64,000 bases of DNA, from assembly GCA_947575275.1 (NCBI GenBank), contig CANPMS010000005.1:1-64000 (forward strand), read 5' to 3'. The number at the start of each line of letters is the position of its first letter. Within the stretch, counting starts at the first letter, position 1. The notes beneath the pieces were generated by a model. That model was not told the origin of the DNA. It did no database searches and saw only the letters and a program-made list of their open reading frames with translations. The stretch comes from an uncultured Clostridium sp. Its GTDB lineage: Bacteria; Bacillota; Clostridia; Lachnospirales; Lachnospiraceae. Below, piece by piece: positions 10,277-19,581 of the stretch. Made by a program: the position numbers and the translations under genes.

Positions 10277-11005
10277 TTACTCATCCCAGTTATGATACAC
10301 TGCCTGTACATCATCATCACTGTCCAACAAGTCCAGCAGGCGGTTCATGTACTTAATATCATTCTCATCAGAAAGTTCTACCCAGGTCTGAGGAATCATG
10401 GTGACAGACGCCTCCATCATCGGGATACCCCCCTTCTCCAATGCCTCCCGCACCCCGCTGAAATCGTCCGGTTCAGTGATAACCTCGAAACTGTCCTCCT
10501 CCTCGGAAAAATCCTCAGCCCCGGCATCCAGAGCAAGCATCATCAACTCGTCCGGATCCATATCACACTCTTCCTTATCAATGATGATCTGTCCCTTCCT
10601 GTCAAACATAAAGGACACACTGCCCTGAGTTCCAATATTCCCATTTCCTTTTGTAAAAGCACTGCGCACATTGGCAGCAGTACGATTCTTATTGTCGGTC
10701 AGGGTATCTACAATAACCGCCACACCATTGGGGCCATAGCCCTCATAGGTCAGCATCTCATAATTCACAGAATTTGCGTCCCCGGCAGCCTTCTTAATTC
10801 CACGGTCAATGGTGTCATTTGGCATATTATTGGCCTTTGCCTTGGCAATTACATCACGCAGCTTGCTGTTGTTGGCGGGATCCGGGCCTCCCTCCTTGAC
10901 CGCTACGGCAATCTCACGTCCAATAACAGTAAAAATTTTTCCTTTCGCAGCGTCATTCTTCTCTTTCTTATGCTTAATATTAGCGAATTTGGAATGTCCT
11001 GACAT
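10277..11005 (-). CDS. yebC: YebC/PmpR family translation and transcription factor
   Basis: The 242-residue protein begins [20 protein letters not shown], the signature start of the family, and is of normal length throughout with an acidic C-terminus. Family members have been described as DNA-binding regulators (PmpR) and as factors that relieve ribosome stalling at proline-rich or other difficult sequences. It is a single-gene unit here, with its own promoter at 11072-11100 and terminator at 10195-10227. Confidence 0.95.
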   Translation of the reverse strand: MSGHSKFANIKHKKEKNDAAKGKIFTVIGREIAVAVKEGGPDPANNSKLRDVIAKAKANNMPNDTIDRGIKKAAGDANSVNYEMLTYEGYGPNGVAVIVDTLTDNKNRTAANVRSAFTKGNGNIGTQGSVSFMFDRKGQIIIDKEECDMDPDELMMLALDAGAEDFSEEEDSFEVITEPDDFSGVREALEKGGIPMMEASVTMIPQTWVELSDENDIKYMNRLLDLLDSDDDVQAVYHNWDE

Positions 11006-11071
11006 AAAAATACAGCTCCTTACCTTTTCTCTTTTCCTTCTCTGCTCCCGTTCTCAAAAAACGTCTGTACT

Positions 11072-11100
11072 ATTCTAGCACCATTTTTTCAGAATGGCAA
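11072..11100 (-). promoter_or_regulatory. Promoter of yebC
   Basis: TTGCCA (11100-11095) and TAGAAT (11077-11072) are separated by 17 bases on the minus strand, giving a leader of about 60 bases before the yebC ATG. It starts five bases past the MATE gene stop. Confidence 0.65.
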
Positions 11101-11104
11101 GTGT

Positions 11105-12487
11105 TTACTTCTGCAGTTGCACATTCAGATTGCGAAGCCATTTCTTCTGCCGGTAACGGATATATCCAACTACTGCCTTATAAATTTCCTCGGCCATCAC
11201 CATGCCATAAACGATGTAGATTGGTTTCTTTAAATAAAGACCGCCGATAAATGCCATGGGAATTCCAATGAGCCAGACGCCACTGGTATCAATGAAAAGG
11301 CACACCCGGGTATCGCCGCCGCTGCGCAGAACACCCACAATATTGATATAGTTAAACATTTTAACAGGCATATAGAGGATAAACGCAAGCAGACAGAGAT
11401 TTACGTGCTGAGCAACCTGAGGTGTAATGTTGTACATACCAATTACATTCCAGCGGATTCCAAAGCACAAAGCCATAGCGGCGAGGGTTACCATAAACTG
11501 AAGGATAAAAAAATTGGCGGCGTACTTTTCTGCCCGTTTTAAATGCCCGGCTCCCATCTCATTACCCAGGATTACAGCCGCCGCCGCGGAAAGTCCCTGG
11601 AACAGCACCACCACAATATCCTGGATCGTAGTTGCAATGGTAATTGCCGCCACCGCATTGTCCCCCATACGGCCATACACAAGAAAATATATGGTAGTGC
11701 CCAGTCCCCACATGAACTCATTGGCGATCACAGGGGTACATGTCACAGCAAACTGCGAGAGGAACTCACGGCTGTAACCGAACAGCTCCCGCACACCGCA
11801 TGCAAGCGGTGAGCGGCTGCAGTACGTTACGCTGATAATGGCGGCGCATTCTACCACACGGGCTGTCAGCGTTGCAACAGCAGCGCCCACTGCCCCCATC
11901 TCCGGAGCGCCAAAATGTCCGAAAATCAAAATATAGTTTAAAATAATATTAATAAAAATCGTCATGCTGCTGATAAGAACCGGGGTCTTCACCTTACCCA
12001 CCGCCCGCATCACCGCCACATAAGTGTTTGTCACTGCTGTAAACGGATAGGAAAGAGCCGCCACAGAAAGATAGGAAGCGCCGATAGAAACTGCCCCCTC
12101 GCTGGCAGTAAAAATCTGCATCACTGCCTTGGGATTCCATTCCGATGGCAGCAAAAAGCACAGTGAGCCAACCAGAGAAATGGAAATTGCAAGCCCCAGC
12201 ACCTTCCGTATACTTTTCACATCGCCACTGCCCCAGTACTGCGCAGCCAAAACAACCGCCCCGCTGACTACTCCAAATACCAGGAGCGAAAACACGAAAA
12301 ACACCTTGTTCGCCAGACCCACAGCAGCTATGGTGGTCTCTCCCAAGGTCCCTATCATCATGGTATCAATCAGATTCACGATCGTATTCAGCATTCCCTG
12401 CATCGCCACCGGCAATGCTATGGTAACTGCTTTTTGCAGAAACGATTTGTCCTGCAGCATATCTCTCGTATCATGTAATACTTTCAT
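11105..12487 (-). CDS. MATE family multidrug/sodium exporter
   Basis: A 460-residue integral membrane protein with about twelve hydrophobic segments in two related halves (ALPVAMQGMLNTIVNLIDTM near the N-terminus, PVIANEFMWGLGTTIYFLVY at the start of the second half), as in the MatE fold. The family exports cationic drugs or metabolites using sodium or proton gradients. GGAGGATGT precedes the ATG, which overlaps the stop of the CBS-domain gene upstream, so the two are translated together. The substrate cannot be told from sequence. Confidence 0.92.
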   Translation of the reverse strand: MKVLHDTRDMLQDKSFLQKAVTIALPVAMQGMLNTIVNLIDTMMIGTLGETTIAAVGLANKVFFVFSLLVFGVVSGAVVLAAQYWGSGDVKSIRKVLGLAISISLVGSLCFLLPSEWNPKAVMQIFTASEGAVSIGASYLSVAALSYPFTAVTNTYVAVMRAVGKVKTPVLISSMTIFINIILNYILIFGHFGAPEMGAVGAAVATLTARVVECAAIISVTYCSRSPLACGVRELFGYSREFLSQFAVTCTPVIANEFMWGLGTTIYFLVYGRMGDNAVAAITIATTIQDIVVVLFQGLSAAAAVILGNEMGAGHLKRAEKYAANFFILQFMVTLAAMALCFGIRWNVIGMYNITPQVAQHVNLCLLAFILYMPVKMFNYINIVGVLRSGGDTRVCLFIDTSGVWLIGIPMAFIGGLYLKKPIYIVYGMVMAEEIYKAVVGYIRYRQKKWLRNLNVQLQK

Positions 12488-13392
12488 TACACATCCTCCA
12501 TGTCCGCGGGAAGCTTGGTTACCCGCACAGAGTGAATCATCTTATTTTCAACTTTTATAACGGAGAACAAATATCCCTGATATTGCGCCTCAGGTTCCTC
12601 ATCCTCGTCCGGTATACGGTTCAGCTTTGATATAAGAAGCCCGTTAATCGTGTCGTAATTGTCCAAATCCTCCTCAGGCAGGACAATTCCAAGCTCCTTA
12701 CTTGCCTCCTCAAGAGGCGTCATACCGCTCATAATCAGCGCACCGTCCTCACCGCGGACAATAAACGTCTCATCCACATCATACTCGTCCAGAATATTGC
12801 CTACAATCTCCTCCAGAATATCCTCCATGGTCACCAGACCAACGGTCTGACCATACTCATCCACCACAATCTCCATATGGATTTTCTGAGACTGCATCTC
12901 TTTGAACAGAGAATTAATATTGCGGGTTTCCGGGATAAAATAAGCGTGGCGCAGTACGCCCGGCACGCTGGAAAGCCTCATCTTTGACGCCTGCGGGTTC
13001 TCCGCCCGGATTAGAATATCCCGCATATGTACGATTCCGACAATATCATCCAAATCCTTTCCATACACCGGAAACCGGGAGGTTTTTGCCTCCTTAATCA
13101 CAAATTGCGCCGCATCCTCCACAATCATAGAGCCATCCAGCGCCACAATATTCTTGCGGTGCGTCATAATATCTCCGGCCTGTTTGTCGTCAAACTCGAA
13201 AATATTGGTAATCATTTTTGCCTCACTGGATTCCAGCACTCCCTGCTCATGCCCTTCATTCACCATTGTCATAATATCTTCTTCTGTTACGTTCTCTCCT
13301 TTGGATTTTTTGTATCTCCAAATAAGAGAGACGGCGATAATAAGCACCGCCGTCACAGCCATGATGATTGCCCCCCAATAGCCATCGTCCAT
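12487..13392 (-). CDS. CorC/HlyC-type CBS domain protein
   Basis: The 301-residue protein has one N-terminal membrane helix (IIMAVTAVLIIAVSLIW), a CBS pair (GDIMTHRKNIVALD near 75, GIVHMRDILI near 120, VVDEYGQTVGLVTMEDILEEIVG near 175) and a C-terminal CorC_HlyC domain. The large DUF21 membrane domain of full-length relatives is absent, so this is the short CorC-like form. Relatives are linked to magnesium or cobalt efflux; older 'hemolysin' labels are doubtful. Its stop overlaps the start of the MATE gene. Confidence 0.88.
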   Translation of the reverse strand: MDDGYWGAIIMAVTAVLIIAVSLIWRYKKSKGENVTEEDIMTMVNEGHEQGVLESSEAKMITNIFEFDDKQAGDIMTHRKNIVALDGSMIVEDAAQFVIKEAKTSRFPVYGKDLDDIVGIVHMRDILIRAENPQASKMRLSSVPGVLRHAYFIPETRNINSLFKEMQSQKIHMEIVVDEYGQTVGLVTMEDILEEIVGNILDEYDVDETFIVRGEDGALIMSGMTPLEEASKELGIVLPEEDLDNYDTINGLLISKLNRIPDEDEEPEAQYQGYLFSVIKVENKMIHSVRVTKLPADMEDV

Positions 13393-13487
13393 ATCTGTCC
13401 TTCAAACTCCTTTACTTCTTGTGTAAATATTACCCCAAAAATTCTTTGTCCATTGTACTAAACTTCCGCGCTCCCGTCAATGGCGAA

Positions 13488-13835
13488 CTATGTAGTCAGC
13501 TCCAGGCTCACCATAAGCGCCTGGTCTACCTTTCTGAGCAGTTCGTCATCAATGTGGCAAATCCGTTCCCTCAGTCTCTGTTTATCAATCGTCCGAAGCT
13601 GTTCCAAAAGAATTACGGAATCCTTAATCATATCACTTTTGCGCGTGGACAGCTCCACATGAGTCGGCAGCTTCGCCTTATTCATGCGGGACGTAATAGC
13701 CGCACAGATAACTGTCGGGCTGTGTTTGTTCCCTACATCATTCTGGATAATAAGCACCGGGCGGACACCGCCCTGTTCCGACCCTACCACAGGCCGCAGA
13801 TCTGCATAATAAATGTCACCTCGTCTGATAATCAC
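13488..13835 (-). CDS. MazF/EndoA (PemK-like) mRNA interferase
   Basis: The 115-residue product is a full-length MazF/EndoA toxin: [38 protein letters not shown] and the HVELS motif are all present. The family cuts RNA at short sequence motifs. The start is a GTG with GGAG nine bases before it. In Bacillus the gene follows alr with an antitoxin gene between them; here only 98 bases separate it from alr and they contain no ORF of antitoxin size, so the toxin appears to stand alone. Its natural control is therefore unclear. Confidence 0.92.
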   Translation of the reverse strand: MIIRRGDIYYADLRPVVGSEQGGVRPVLIIQNDVGNKHSPTVICAAITSRMNKAKLPTHVELSTRKSDMIKDSVILLEQLRTIDKQRLRERICHIDDELLRKVDQALMVSLELTT

Positions 13836-13933
13836 AGTTTCACACTCCGTTACTGATATTCAAAGGTATTATTGCCCTTCTTTCTCCGGTGTATACCTCT
13901 CTGTGATTAATTTATGATTCACAGGCAATCCTG

Positions 13934-15124
13934 TTAACTGTCCGGCCGGAAGTCCTCATACATATCACCAAAATAGTCCTTGCTGCCAATCACTCTCCCA
14001 CGCCGAATATAAACACGCGGCACACGTTTTCCAATGTCACAGATAAATTCATAATTGAATCTTCCGCTCAGTTCAGACAGCTCCTCCACCGTGATTTCCT
14101 GCCCATGGTCTCTGCCAATCAGCGTTACCTCTGTGCCTGTACAGACCTCTGGAATTTCCGTCACATCCACCATAAACTGATCCATGCACACACGGCCCAA
14201 AATCGCCGCACGTCTTCCACAAATCAGCACGGCCCCCTTATTGGAAAGAGACCTGGGGTATCCGTCCCCGTATCCTACCGGTATAGTAGCAACACTTATT
14301 GGCCTGTCTGCCGTGAAGGTTCCGCCATAGCTGATTTGCTGCCCTGGCTGCATCGCTTTTACATAAGTAACAAAGCTTTTAAGCCCCATAGCAGGTTTTA
14401 AAGGCATTTGCACCTTATTCACTTCATCAGAAGGATAAAGGCCATAAATTGAAATTCCTGCCCGCACCATACTTAAATCAGCAGTGGGCAGATCAATCAT
14501 TCCCGCGCTGTTAGAACAGTGCTTTATGGGAATTTCAATTCCCCGTCCAGAGAGCAGCTTCACAAAATCAAGATAACGCTCAAGCTGTATAAGCGCTGCA
14601 GTCTTGTCGACCTCATCCGCCTTTGCAAAATGGGTGAACAATCCCTCCGTCTCAATGCCTGGCAAGGATGAAATCCTGACAGCCAGATCTGCGCCTGTCC
14701 GATCCGCGCTCATGCCAATCCGTCCCATTCCCGTATCAAGCGCTAGATGAATCTTTGCCCTGACACCTGTCTTACATGCAGCCTCTGACAAAGCAGAGGC
14801 CTGCTCCATAGTAAAAATTGACGGGCGGATCTCATGCTTTAAAAGTTCCTCATAGCAGCCAGGGTGGGTCACTCCCAGAATCAAAATCGGTTTTTTAAAT
14901 CCATGGCGGCGCAGTATCAGCGCCTCCTCTATGGTTGCCACCCCATAGCTTTCCACAAAAGGGTCGATAGTCCGTGCCACCGGTACGGAGCCATGTCCAT
15001 AGCCGTCAGCCTTCACCACCCCCATTATCCCTGTTCCGGGCGAAAGCTTCCTCTTCATAGACTCCATATTAAACGTTACAGCATCCAAATCAACCGGCGC
15101 ATAAACTCTTGTGTACTGTTTCAT
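13934..15124 (-). CDS. alr: Alanine racemase
   Basis: A 396-residue PLP enzyme that makes D-alanine for peptidoglycan. The PLP lysine lies in VVKADGYGHG near residue 38, and the C-terminal domain has VGYGDGYPR, GRVCMDQFMVD and the ALR_C end. GGAGCAAAT precedes the ATG. It follows nnr by 31 bases and precedes mazF, the usual Firmicutes neighbourhood. Confidence 0.96.
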   Translation of the reverse strand: MKQYTRVYAPVDLDAVTFNMESMKRKLSPGTGIMGVVKADGYGHGSVPVARTIDPFVESYGVATIEEALILRRHGFKKPILILGVTHPGCYEELLKHEIRPSIFTMEQASALSEAACKTGVRAKIHLALDTGMGRIGMSADRTGADLAVRISSLPGIETEGLFTHFAKADEVDKTAALIQLERYLDFVKLLSGRGIEIPIKHCSNSAGMIDLPTADLSMVRAGISIYGLYPSDEVNKVQMPLKPAMGLKSFVTYVKAMQPGQQISYGGTFTADRPISVATIPVGYGDGYPRSLSNKGAVLICGRRAAILGRVCMDQFMVDVTEIPEVCTGTEVTLIGRDHGQEITVEELSELSGRFNYEFICDIGKRVPRVYIRRGRVIGSKDYFGDMYEDFRPDS

Positions 15125-15155
15125 ATTTGCTCCTTTTCCTCCTCAGGCATAAAAA

Positions 15156-16694
15156 TCAGTCTGCCAACAGCCGGTCTGCAATATCGCGGGCCAGGACACC
15201 GTTCACCCCGCACTCTGCGGCAGCCCTCTCCCCGGCAAGACCATGGATATAAGCTCCGAACGCTGCCGCCTGGGCACACTCCATACCCCGTGCCACCAGC
15301 CCGGCAATTACCCCCGTAAGCACATCACCGGAACCTGCCTTTGCCATACTGCTGCACCCACTTCCATTAATCCATGCCTTTCCATCCTTATCGGCGGTCA
15401 CGGTCACAGCGTCCTTCATCACACAGGTCACACCACAGCGGGCGCTGTACCTGCGGGCAGATTGCAGCGGATCTGCCTTTAACTCTTTCACATCACAACC
15501 TGTAAGTCTCGCCATCTCCCCCATATGGGGCGTCACAATAATATTCTCTGTAAAATAACCGGTCAGATAAGAATGCTCCGCCACGCAGTTCAGACCATCT
15601 GCGTCCAGAACGATAGGGACATAAGCGTTTGATAAAACTGCCTCCACCAGACGCTCCACATAGGGGGCTCTCCCCAGCCCGGGTCCCAGAACAATCACAT
15701 CAGCCCAGCCGCACTGCTCTTTCACCAAGTTCTCAGCTCCAGCCTGTTCATTTTCTGCCAGGAACTGGTCAGGTTCGTAAATCTCTACAATCGCTTCCGG
15801 AAGCTGGGACTGTAAAATCATACGGTTTTCCGGCACGGTCAGCACTTTAACAAGCCCTGCTCCGGCACGATACGCCCCTAAGGTGCTCAAATACGCTGCG
15901 CCACTCATACCGCAGCTTCCTGCAATCACAAGCGCCTTCCCAAAGGTGCCTTTATTTCCGTCACCTCTCCGCTCGGGAAGCATGTTCAAATCCATTGGCT
16001 CCAGCAAAACCGCATCCCATCCCACATTTCTTAAGCTTATGTCAGAAAATCCAATATCTGCCACACAAACAGCCCCCGCGCTGCTTTTTCCGGGATTCAA
16101 ACAGAGCCCCGTCTTCACATATCCAAATGTTATGGTCACGTCTGCAGAGAGCGCTGTGCCTAAAACAGCCCCTGTACCTGAGTGAATTCCCGAAGGAAGA
16201 TCTACCGCCACCACCTTAGATGAACAAAGAAGACGCTTTTGGGCAGGCTGGGCCAGCAGCTCCCGATATTCCCCCTCCACCGTGCGGGAAAGACCTGCCC
16301 CAAAAACTGCATCTACAATAATATCAGGGCTGTCGGAAACAATATTGCCGAATTCTGCCATCGGAACCCCGAGACAGTCGGCAATCCTCTGCTGTGCCAG
16401 ATTTTCTTCTGTCCCATTCCCGCTCCCCCCTGCAAGGAGTACAATCACAGAATATCCCCTGCCATGCAGGATACGACCCACCGCGATTCCATCCGCCCCA
16501 TTATTTCCTGTGCCACAGGCCACCAGCACTTTTACATCCGTTTTACTGTTCCTCACCTCCTGTGCCAGCTTCTCAACCGCCTCCACAACGCTTAATGCTG
16601 CCCGCTCCATCAACACCATAGATGGTATCCCTATCCTTCGGATGGTATCCCTGTCAATCTGCTCCATCTGTGCCCCGCTTACCGCATATTTCAC
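15156..16694 (-). CDS. nnr: Bifunctional NAD(P)H-hydrate epimerase/dehydratase
   Basis: This 512-residue fusion repairs damaged NADH and NADPH. The N-terminal YjeF_N epimerase part spans about 1-215 (MVLMERAALSV, ACGTGNNGADG) and the C-terminal ADP/ATP-dependent dehydratase part about 230-512 (TPHMGEMARLTG, KAGSGDVLTGVIAGL). The start is GTG with a GGAGGA nine bases upstream. It lies between rex and alr on the same strand, which may link nicotinamide repair to redox sensing. Confidence 0.95.
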   Translation of the reverse strand: MKYAVSGAQMEQIDRDTIRRIGIPSMVLMERAALSVVEAVEKLAQEVRNSKTDVKVLVACGTGNNGADGIAVGRILHGRGYSVIVLLAGGSGNGTEENLAQQRIADCLGVPMAEFGNIVSDSPDIIVDAVFGAGLSRTVEGEYRELLAQPAQKRLLCSSKVVAVDLPSGIHSGTGAVLGTALSADVTITFGYVKTGLCLNPGKSSAGAVCVADIGFSDISLRNVGWDAVLLEPMDLNMLPERRGDGNKGTFGKALVIAGSCGMSGAAYLSTLGAYRAGAGLVKVLTVPENRMILQSQLPEAIVEIYEPDQFLAENEQAGAENLVKEQCGWADVIVLGPGLGRAPYVERLVEAVLSNAYVPIVLDADGLNCVAEHSYLTGYFTENIIVTPHMGEMARLTGCDVKELKADPLQSARRYSARCGVTCVMKDAVTVTADKDGKAWINGSGCSSMAKAGSGDVLTGVIAGLVARGMECAQAAAFGAYIHGLAGERAAAECGVNGVLARDIADRLLAD

Positions 16695-16802
16695 TTCGAT
16701 TCCTCCTTTTCCCGCAGGCTGCCTTCCCTTCCAGAATTACACACATAAAACTTGCCGGCAGGCGACGGGCAATCTTTCCTCCCTCACCTGCCGGCAAACA
16801 AA

Positions 16803-17453
16803 TCATTTATGTTTTCTGTTTTTTTCCTCCATACTGCAAACCCGGTAAGATAACTGCATAAGGCTCTCAGAAAGGTGGACATTTTCCACCACCACGTCAT
16901 CCGGGACATTTAAATCCACATGAGCAAAATTCCAGATTGCCTTAATCCCGGCATTTACCAGCCTGTCCGCAATCTCCGGCGCCTTTGTTTTTGGGATCGT
17001 CAGAGCTGCCATCTGCACATCATTCTGTTTTATAAACCGTTCCAAATCATCCACTCCCCGGACTTCAATTCCCCGCACTACCAGTCCAATCAGACGCGGA
17101 TTAACATCAAACATGCCCTTTATTATAAACCCGCGCTTCTCAAAATTTGCATAGTTGGCAATCGCCTGCCCCAGATTTCCCGCTCCAACAATAATCAGGT
17201 TATGTTGACGGTCAACTCCCAATATCTTTCCGATTTCTGTATGCAGATGCTTCACGTTATAGCCATAGCCCTGCTGGCCAAACCCTCCAAAATTATTCAA
17301 ATCCTGGCGAATCTGAGAAGCAGTAACCTTCATACGCACGCTCAGCTCATTGGATGAAATCCGCTCCACTCCATACTCCAGAAGTTCACCAAGATAGCGG
17401 TAATATCTGGGAAGTCTTGCAATAACCGCCTTAGATATTTCTTTATCCTCCAT
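16803..17453 (-). CDS. rex: Redox-sensing transcriptional repressor Rex
   Basis: About 216 residues: an N-terminal winged helix (VIARLPRYYRYLGELLEYG, VTASQIRQDLNNFGGFGQQGYGY) and a Rossmann domain that senses NADH/NAD+ (IIVGAGNLGQAIANY). ATG at 17453 was chosen over an upstream GTG because GAGGTGGGG lies just before it. Rex represses fermentation and respiration genes when NADH is low. A consensus promoter at 17486-17514 overlaps an imperfect Rex-type palindrome, which suggests autoregulation. Confidence 0.95.
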   Translation of the reverse strand: MEDKEISKAVIARLPRYYRYLGELLEYGVERISSNELSVRMKVTASQIRQDLNNFGGFGQQGYGYNVKHLHTEIGKILGVDRQHNLIIVGAGNLGQAIANYANFEKRGFIIKGMFDVNPRLIGLVVRGIEVRGVDDLERFIKQNDVQMAALTIPKTKAPEIADRLVNAGIKAIWNFAHVDLNVPDDVVVENVHLSESLMQLSYRVCSMEEKNRKHK

Positions 17454-17485
17454 GCTCCCCACCTCACACAATACTTATTTTTGCT

Positions 17486-17514
17486 ATTATACTATTTTGC
17501 CAAATAACTGTCAA
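17486..17514 (-). promoter_or_regulatory. Consensus promoter of rex with possible Rex operator
   Basis: TTGACA (17514-17509) and TATAAT (17491-17486) with a 17-base spacer form a perfect sigma-A promoter. The 18 bases 17497-17514 read TTG-N12-CAA on either strand with outer-position matches to the clostridial Rex box TTGTTAA-N4-TTAACAA (9 of 14 fixed positions by eye), covering the -35 box. Confidence 0.75.
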
Positions 17515-17564
17515 ATAAGTTTTAATTTTGCACTTATCACAAAATGATTTCCGGTAAAGAGTTG

Positions 17565-17593
17565 TTGAAAAATTATGCACGCTATATTATACT
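17565..17593 (+). promoter_or_regulatory. Promoter of the ABC-F gene
   Basis: TTGAAA and TATACT lie 17 bases apart on the plus strand, placing transcription start near 17600. This lies inside the longest possible reading of the ABC-F ORF and supports the start at 17652. Confidence 0.6.
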
Positions 17594-17651
17594 TCCAGAT
17601 AGAGGTGCGCAAAGCGCCAACAAAACACAGGTCGAAGAGGTTATTTTTACT

Positions 17652-19577
17652 ATGATTTTATCATGCAGTCGTATCAGCAAAGCGTTTGGAACCGATCAGA
17701 TTCTATCTGAAGTTTCCTTCCACATAGAAGAGCAGGAAAAGGCAGCAATCGTTGGAATTAACGGTGCAGGCAAGTCCACCCTGCTAAAGATTATCGTCGG
17801 TGAGATGGCAGCCGATGAAGGGGAAGTTGTGCTCTCCAAGGGCAAAACCCTTGGATATTTGGCACAGCATCAGGAACTTTCAAACTCCCGCACCATCTAC
17901 GAGGAGCTTAAGGAAGTAAAACGCCCTATCATTGAAATGGAACAGCAGCTCCGGGCATTGGAGTTGGAGATGCAGGGAGCATCCGGCCAGGATTTAGAGC
18001 AGATTCTTGCAGTGTACAGCCGCTTAAACCATACCTTTGAGCTGGAGAATGGCTACGCCTGGAAAAGCGAGTTGATTGGTGTGCTAAAAGGATTGGGATT
18101 TACAGAGGAGGAATTTAAAAAGCCTGTCTCCACCTTGTCCGGCGGTCAAAAAACCCGTGTTTCCCTAGGAAAACTGCTGCTGTCACAACCGGATCTTATT
18201 CTGTTAGATGAGCCTACGAACCATCTTGATATGGAATCCATCGCCTGGCTGGAATCCTACCTGTCAAACTACAATGGAGCAGTTATTATTGTAGCTCACG
18301 ACCGGTACTTCTTAAACCGGGTAGTCACAAAAATTGTGGAGCTGGAGAACGGCCGCGGAGAAGTCTATCTTGGCGATTATTCTGCGTACAGCGAGAAAAA
18401 AGCGCTGATCCGTACCGCTCAGATGAAGGCGTACTTAAACCAGCAGCAGGAAATCCGGCATCAGGAAGAAGTAATCTCAAAGCTCAAAGCCTTCAACCGG
18501 GAAAAATCCATTAAGCGTGCCGAGAGCCGTGAAAAAATGCTTGCAAAAACTCAAATCCTTGATAAACCTGCCGAGATAAATGATGAAATGCGCCTCTCTC
18601 TGGAGCCAAATATCATCAGCGGTAATGATGTCCTTACAATCCGTAATCTGAGCAAGGCATTTGGCAGCCAAACCCTGTTTTCTCATGCCGACATTGACAT
18701 AAAACGCGGCGAGCGGGTCGCCGTCATAGGCAGCAACGGCACCGGAAAAACCACCCTCTTAAAGCTTATAAACGCCATGCTTCCGGCGGATACGGGAACC
18801 ATTACCCTGGGAACCAAAGTCCATATCGGCTACTACGATCAGGAACACCACGTACTTCATATGGATAAAACTGTATTTGAAGAGGTCCAGGACGCCTATC
18901 CCAATCTGACCAACACCCAGGTGCGCAATATTCTGGCTGCATTTTTATTTACCGGGGATGATGTATTCAAGCGTATCTCCGATTTAAGCGGCGGCGAACG
19001 GGGGCGTGTCTCTCTGGCAAAGCTGATGCTTTCCGAAGCAAACCTTTTAATCCTTGACGAGCCGACCAACCATTTGGACATCACCTCACGGGAAATTTTA
19101 GAGGACGCCCTGAAAACCTACACAGGCACCGTTCTTTATGTATCACACGATCGTTATTTTATCAACCAGACTGCTACGCGGATTCTGGAGCTGACAGACC
19201 GAACCTTCCTGAACTATATAGGCAACTACGACTATTACCTGGAAAAGAAAGAACTGATGAACAGCCTCTATGCAGCTTCCGGGACAATAAAATCCGAAGT
19301 CACCACAAGCCCATCTCCCAACGAATCAGAGGTCAAATTAGACTGGAAAGCACATAAGGAAGAACAGGCACGCATCCGAAAACGCCAGAACGATTTAAAG
19401 AGAGTTGAAGATGAAATCCATCTTCTGGAAACCAGGGACGGTGAAATTGACAGTCTGCTCTCCACTGAAGAGGTCTATACCAATGTGGAACGTTTGATGG
19501 ATCTTAATAATGAAAAAAAGTCCCTCCAGACAAAGCTGGAGGAGCTCTATGAACGCTGGGAGGATCTGGCAGAATAA
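17652..19577 (+). CDS. ABC-F family ATPase (YdiF-like ribosome-associated factor)
   Basis: Two ABC ATPase domains without membrane segments: Walker A GINGAGKST and signature LSGGQ in the first, GSNGTGKTT and LSGGE in the second, each followed by LLDEPTNHLD or LILDEPTNHLD, with the ABC-F linker between them and a C-terminal coiled coil. ABC-F proteins bind the ribosomal E site and help stalled translation or protect from antibiotics. ATG at 17652 was chosen since the protein then begins MILSCSRISKAFG, a GAAGAGG site precedes it and the promoter lies downstream of the longer start. Its place beside rex matches ydiF in Bacillus, favouring a housekeeping role. Confidence 0.93.
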   Translation: MILSCSRISKAFGTDQILSEVSFHIEEQEKAAIVGINGAGKSTLLKIIVGEMAADEGEVVLSKGKTLGYLAQHQELSNSRTIYEELKEVKRPIIEMEQQLRALELEMQGASGQDLEQILAVYSRLNHTFELENGYAWKSELIGVLKGLGFTEEEFKKPVSTLSGGQKTRVSLGKLLLSQPDLILLDEPTNHLDMESIAWLESYLSNYNGAVIIVAHDRYFLNRVVTKIVELENGRGEVYLGDYSAYSEKKALIRTAQMKAYLNQQQEIRHQEEVISKLKAFNREKSIKRAESREKMLAKTQILDKPAEINDEMRLSLEPNIISGNDVLTIRNLSKAFGSQTLFSHADIDIKRGERVAVIGSNGTGKTTLLKLINAMLPADTGTITLGTKVHIGYYDQEHHVLHMDKTVFEEVQDAYPNLTNTQVRNILAAFLFTGDDVFKRISDLSGGERGRVSLAKLMLSEANLLILDEPTNHLDITSREILEDALKTYTGTVLYVSHDRYFINQTATRILELTDRTFLNYIGNYDYYLEKKELMNSLYAASGTIKSEVTTSPSPNESEVKLDWKAHKEEQARIRKRQNDLKRVEDEIHLLETRDGEIDSLLSTEEVYTNVERLMDLNNEKKSLQTKLEELYERWEDLAE

Positions 19578-19581
19578 GCCA

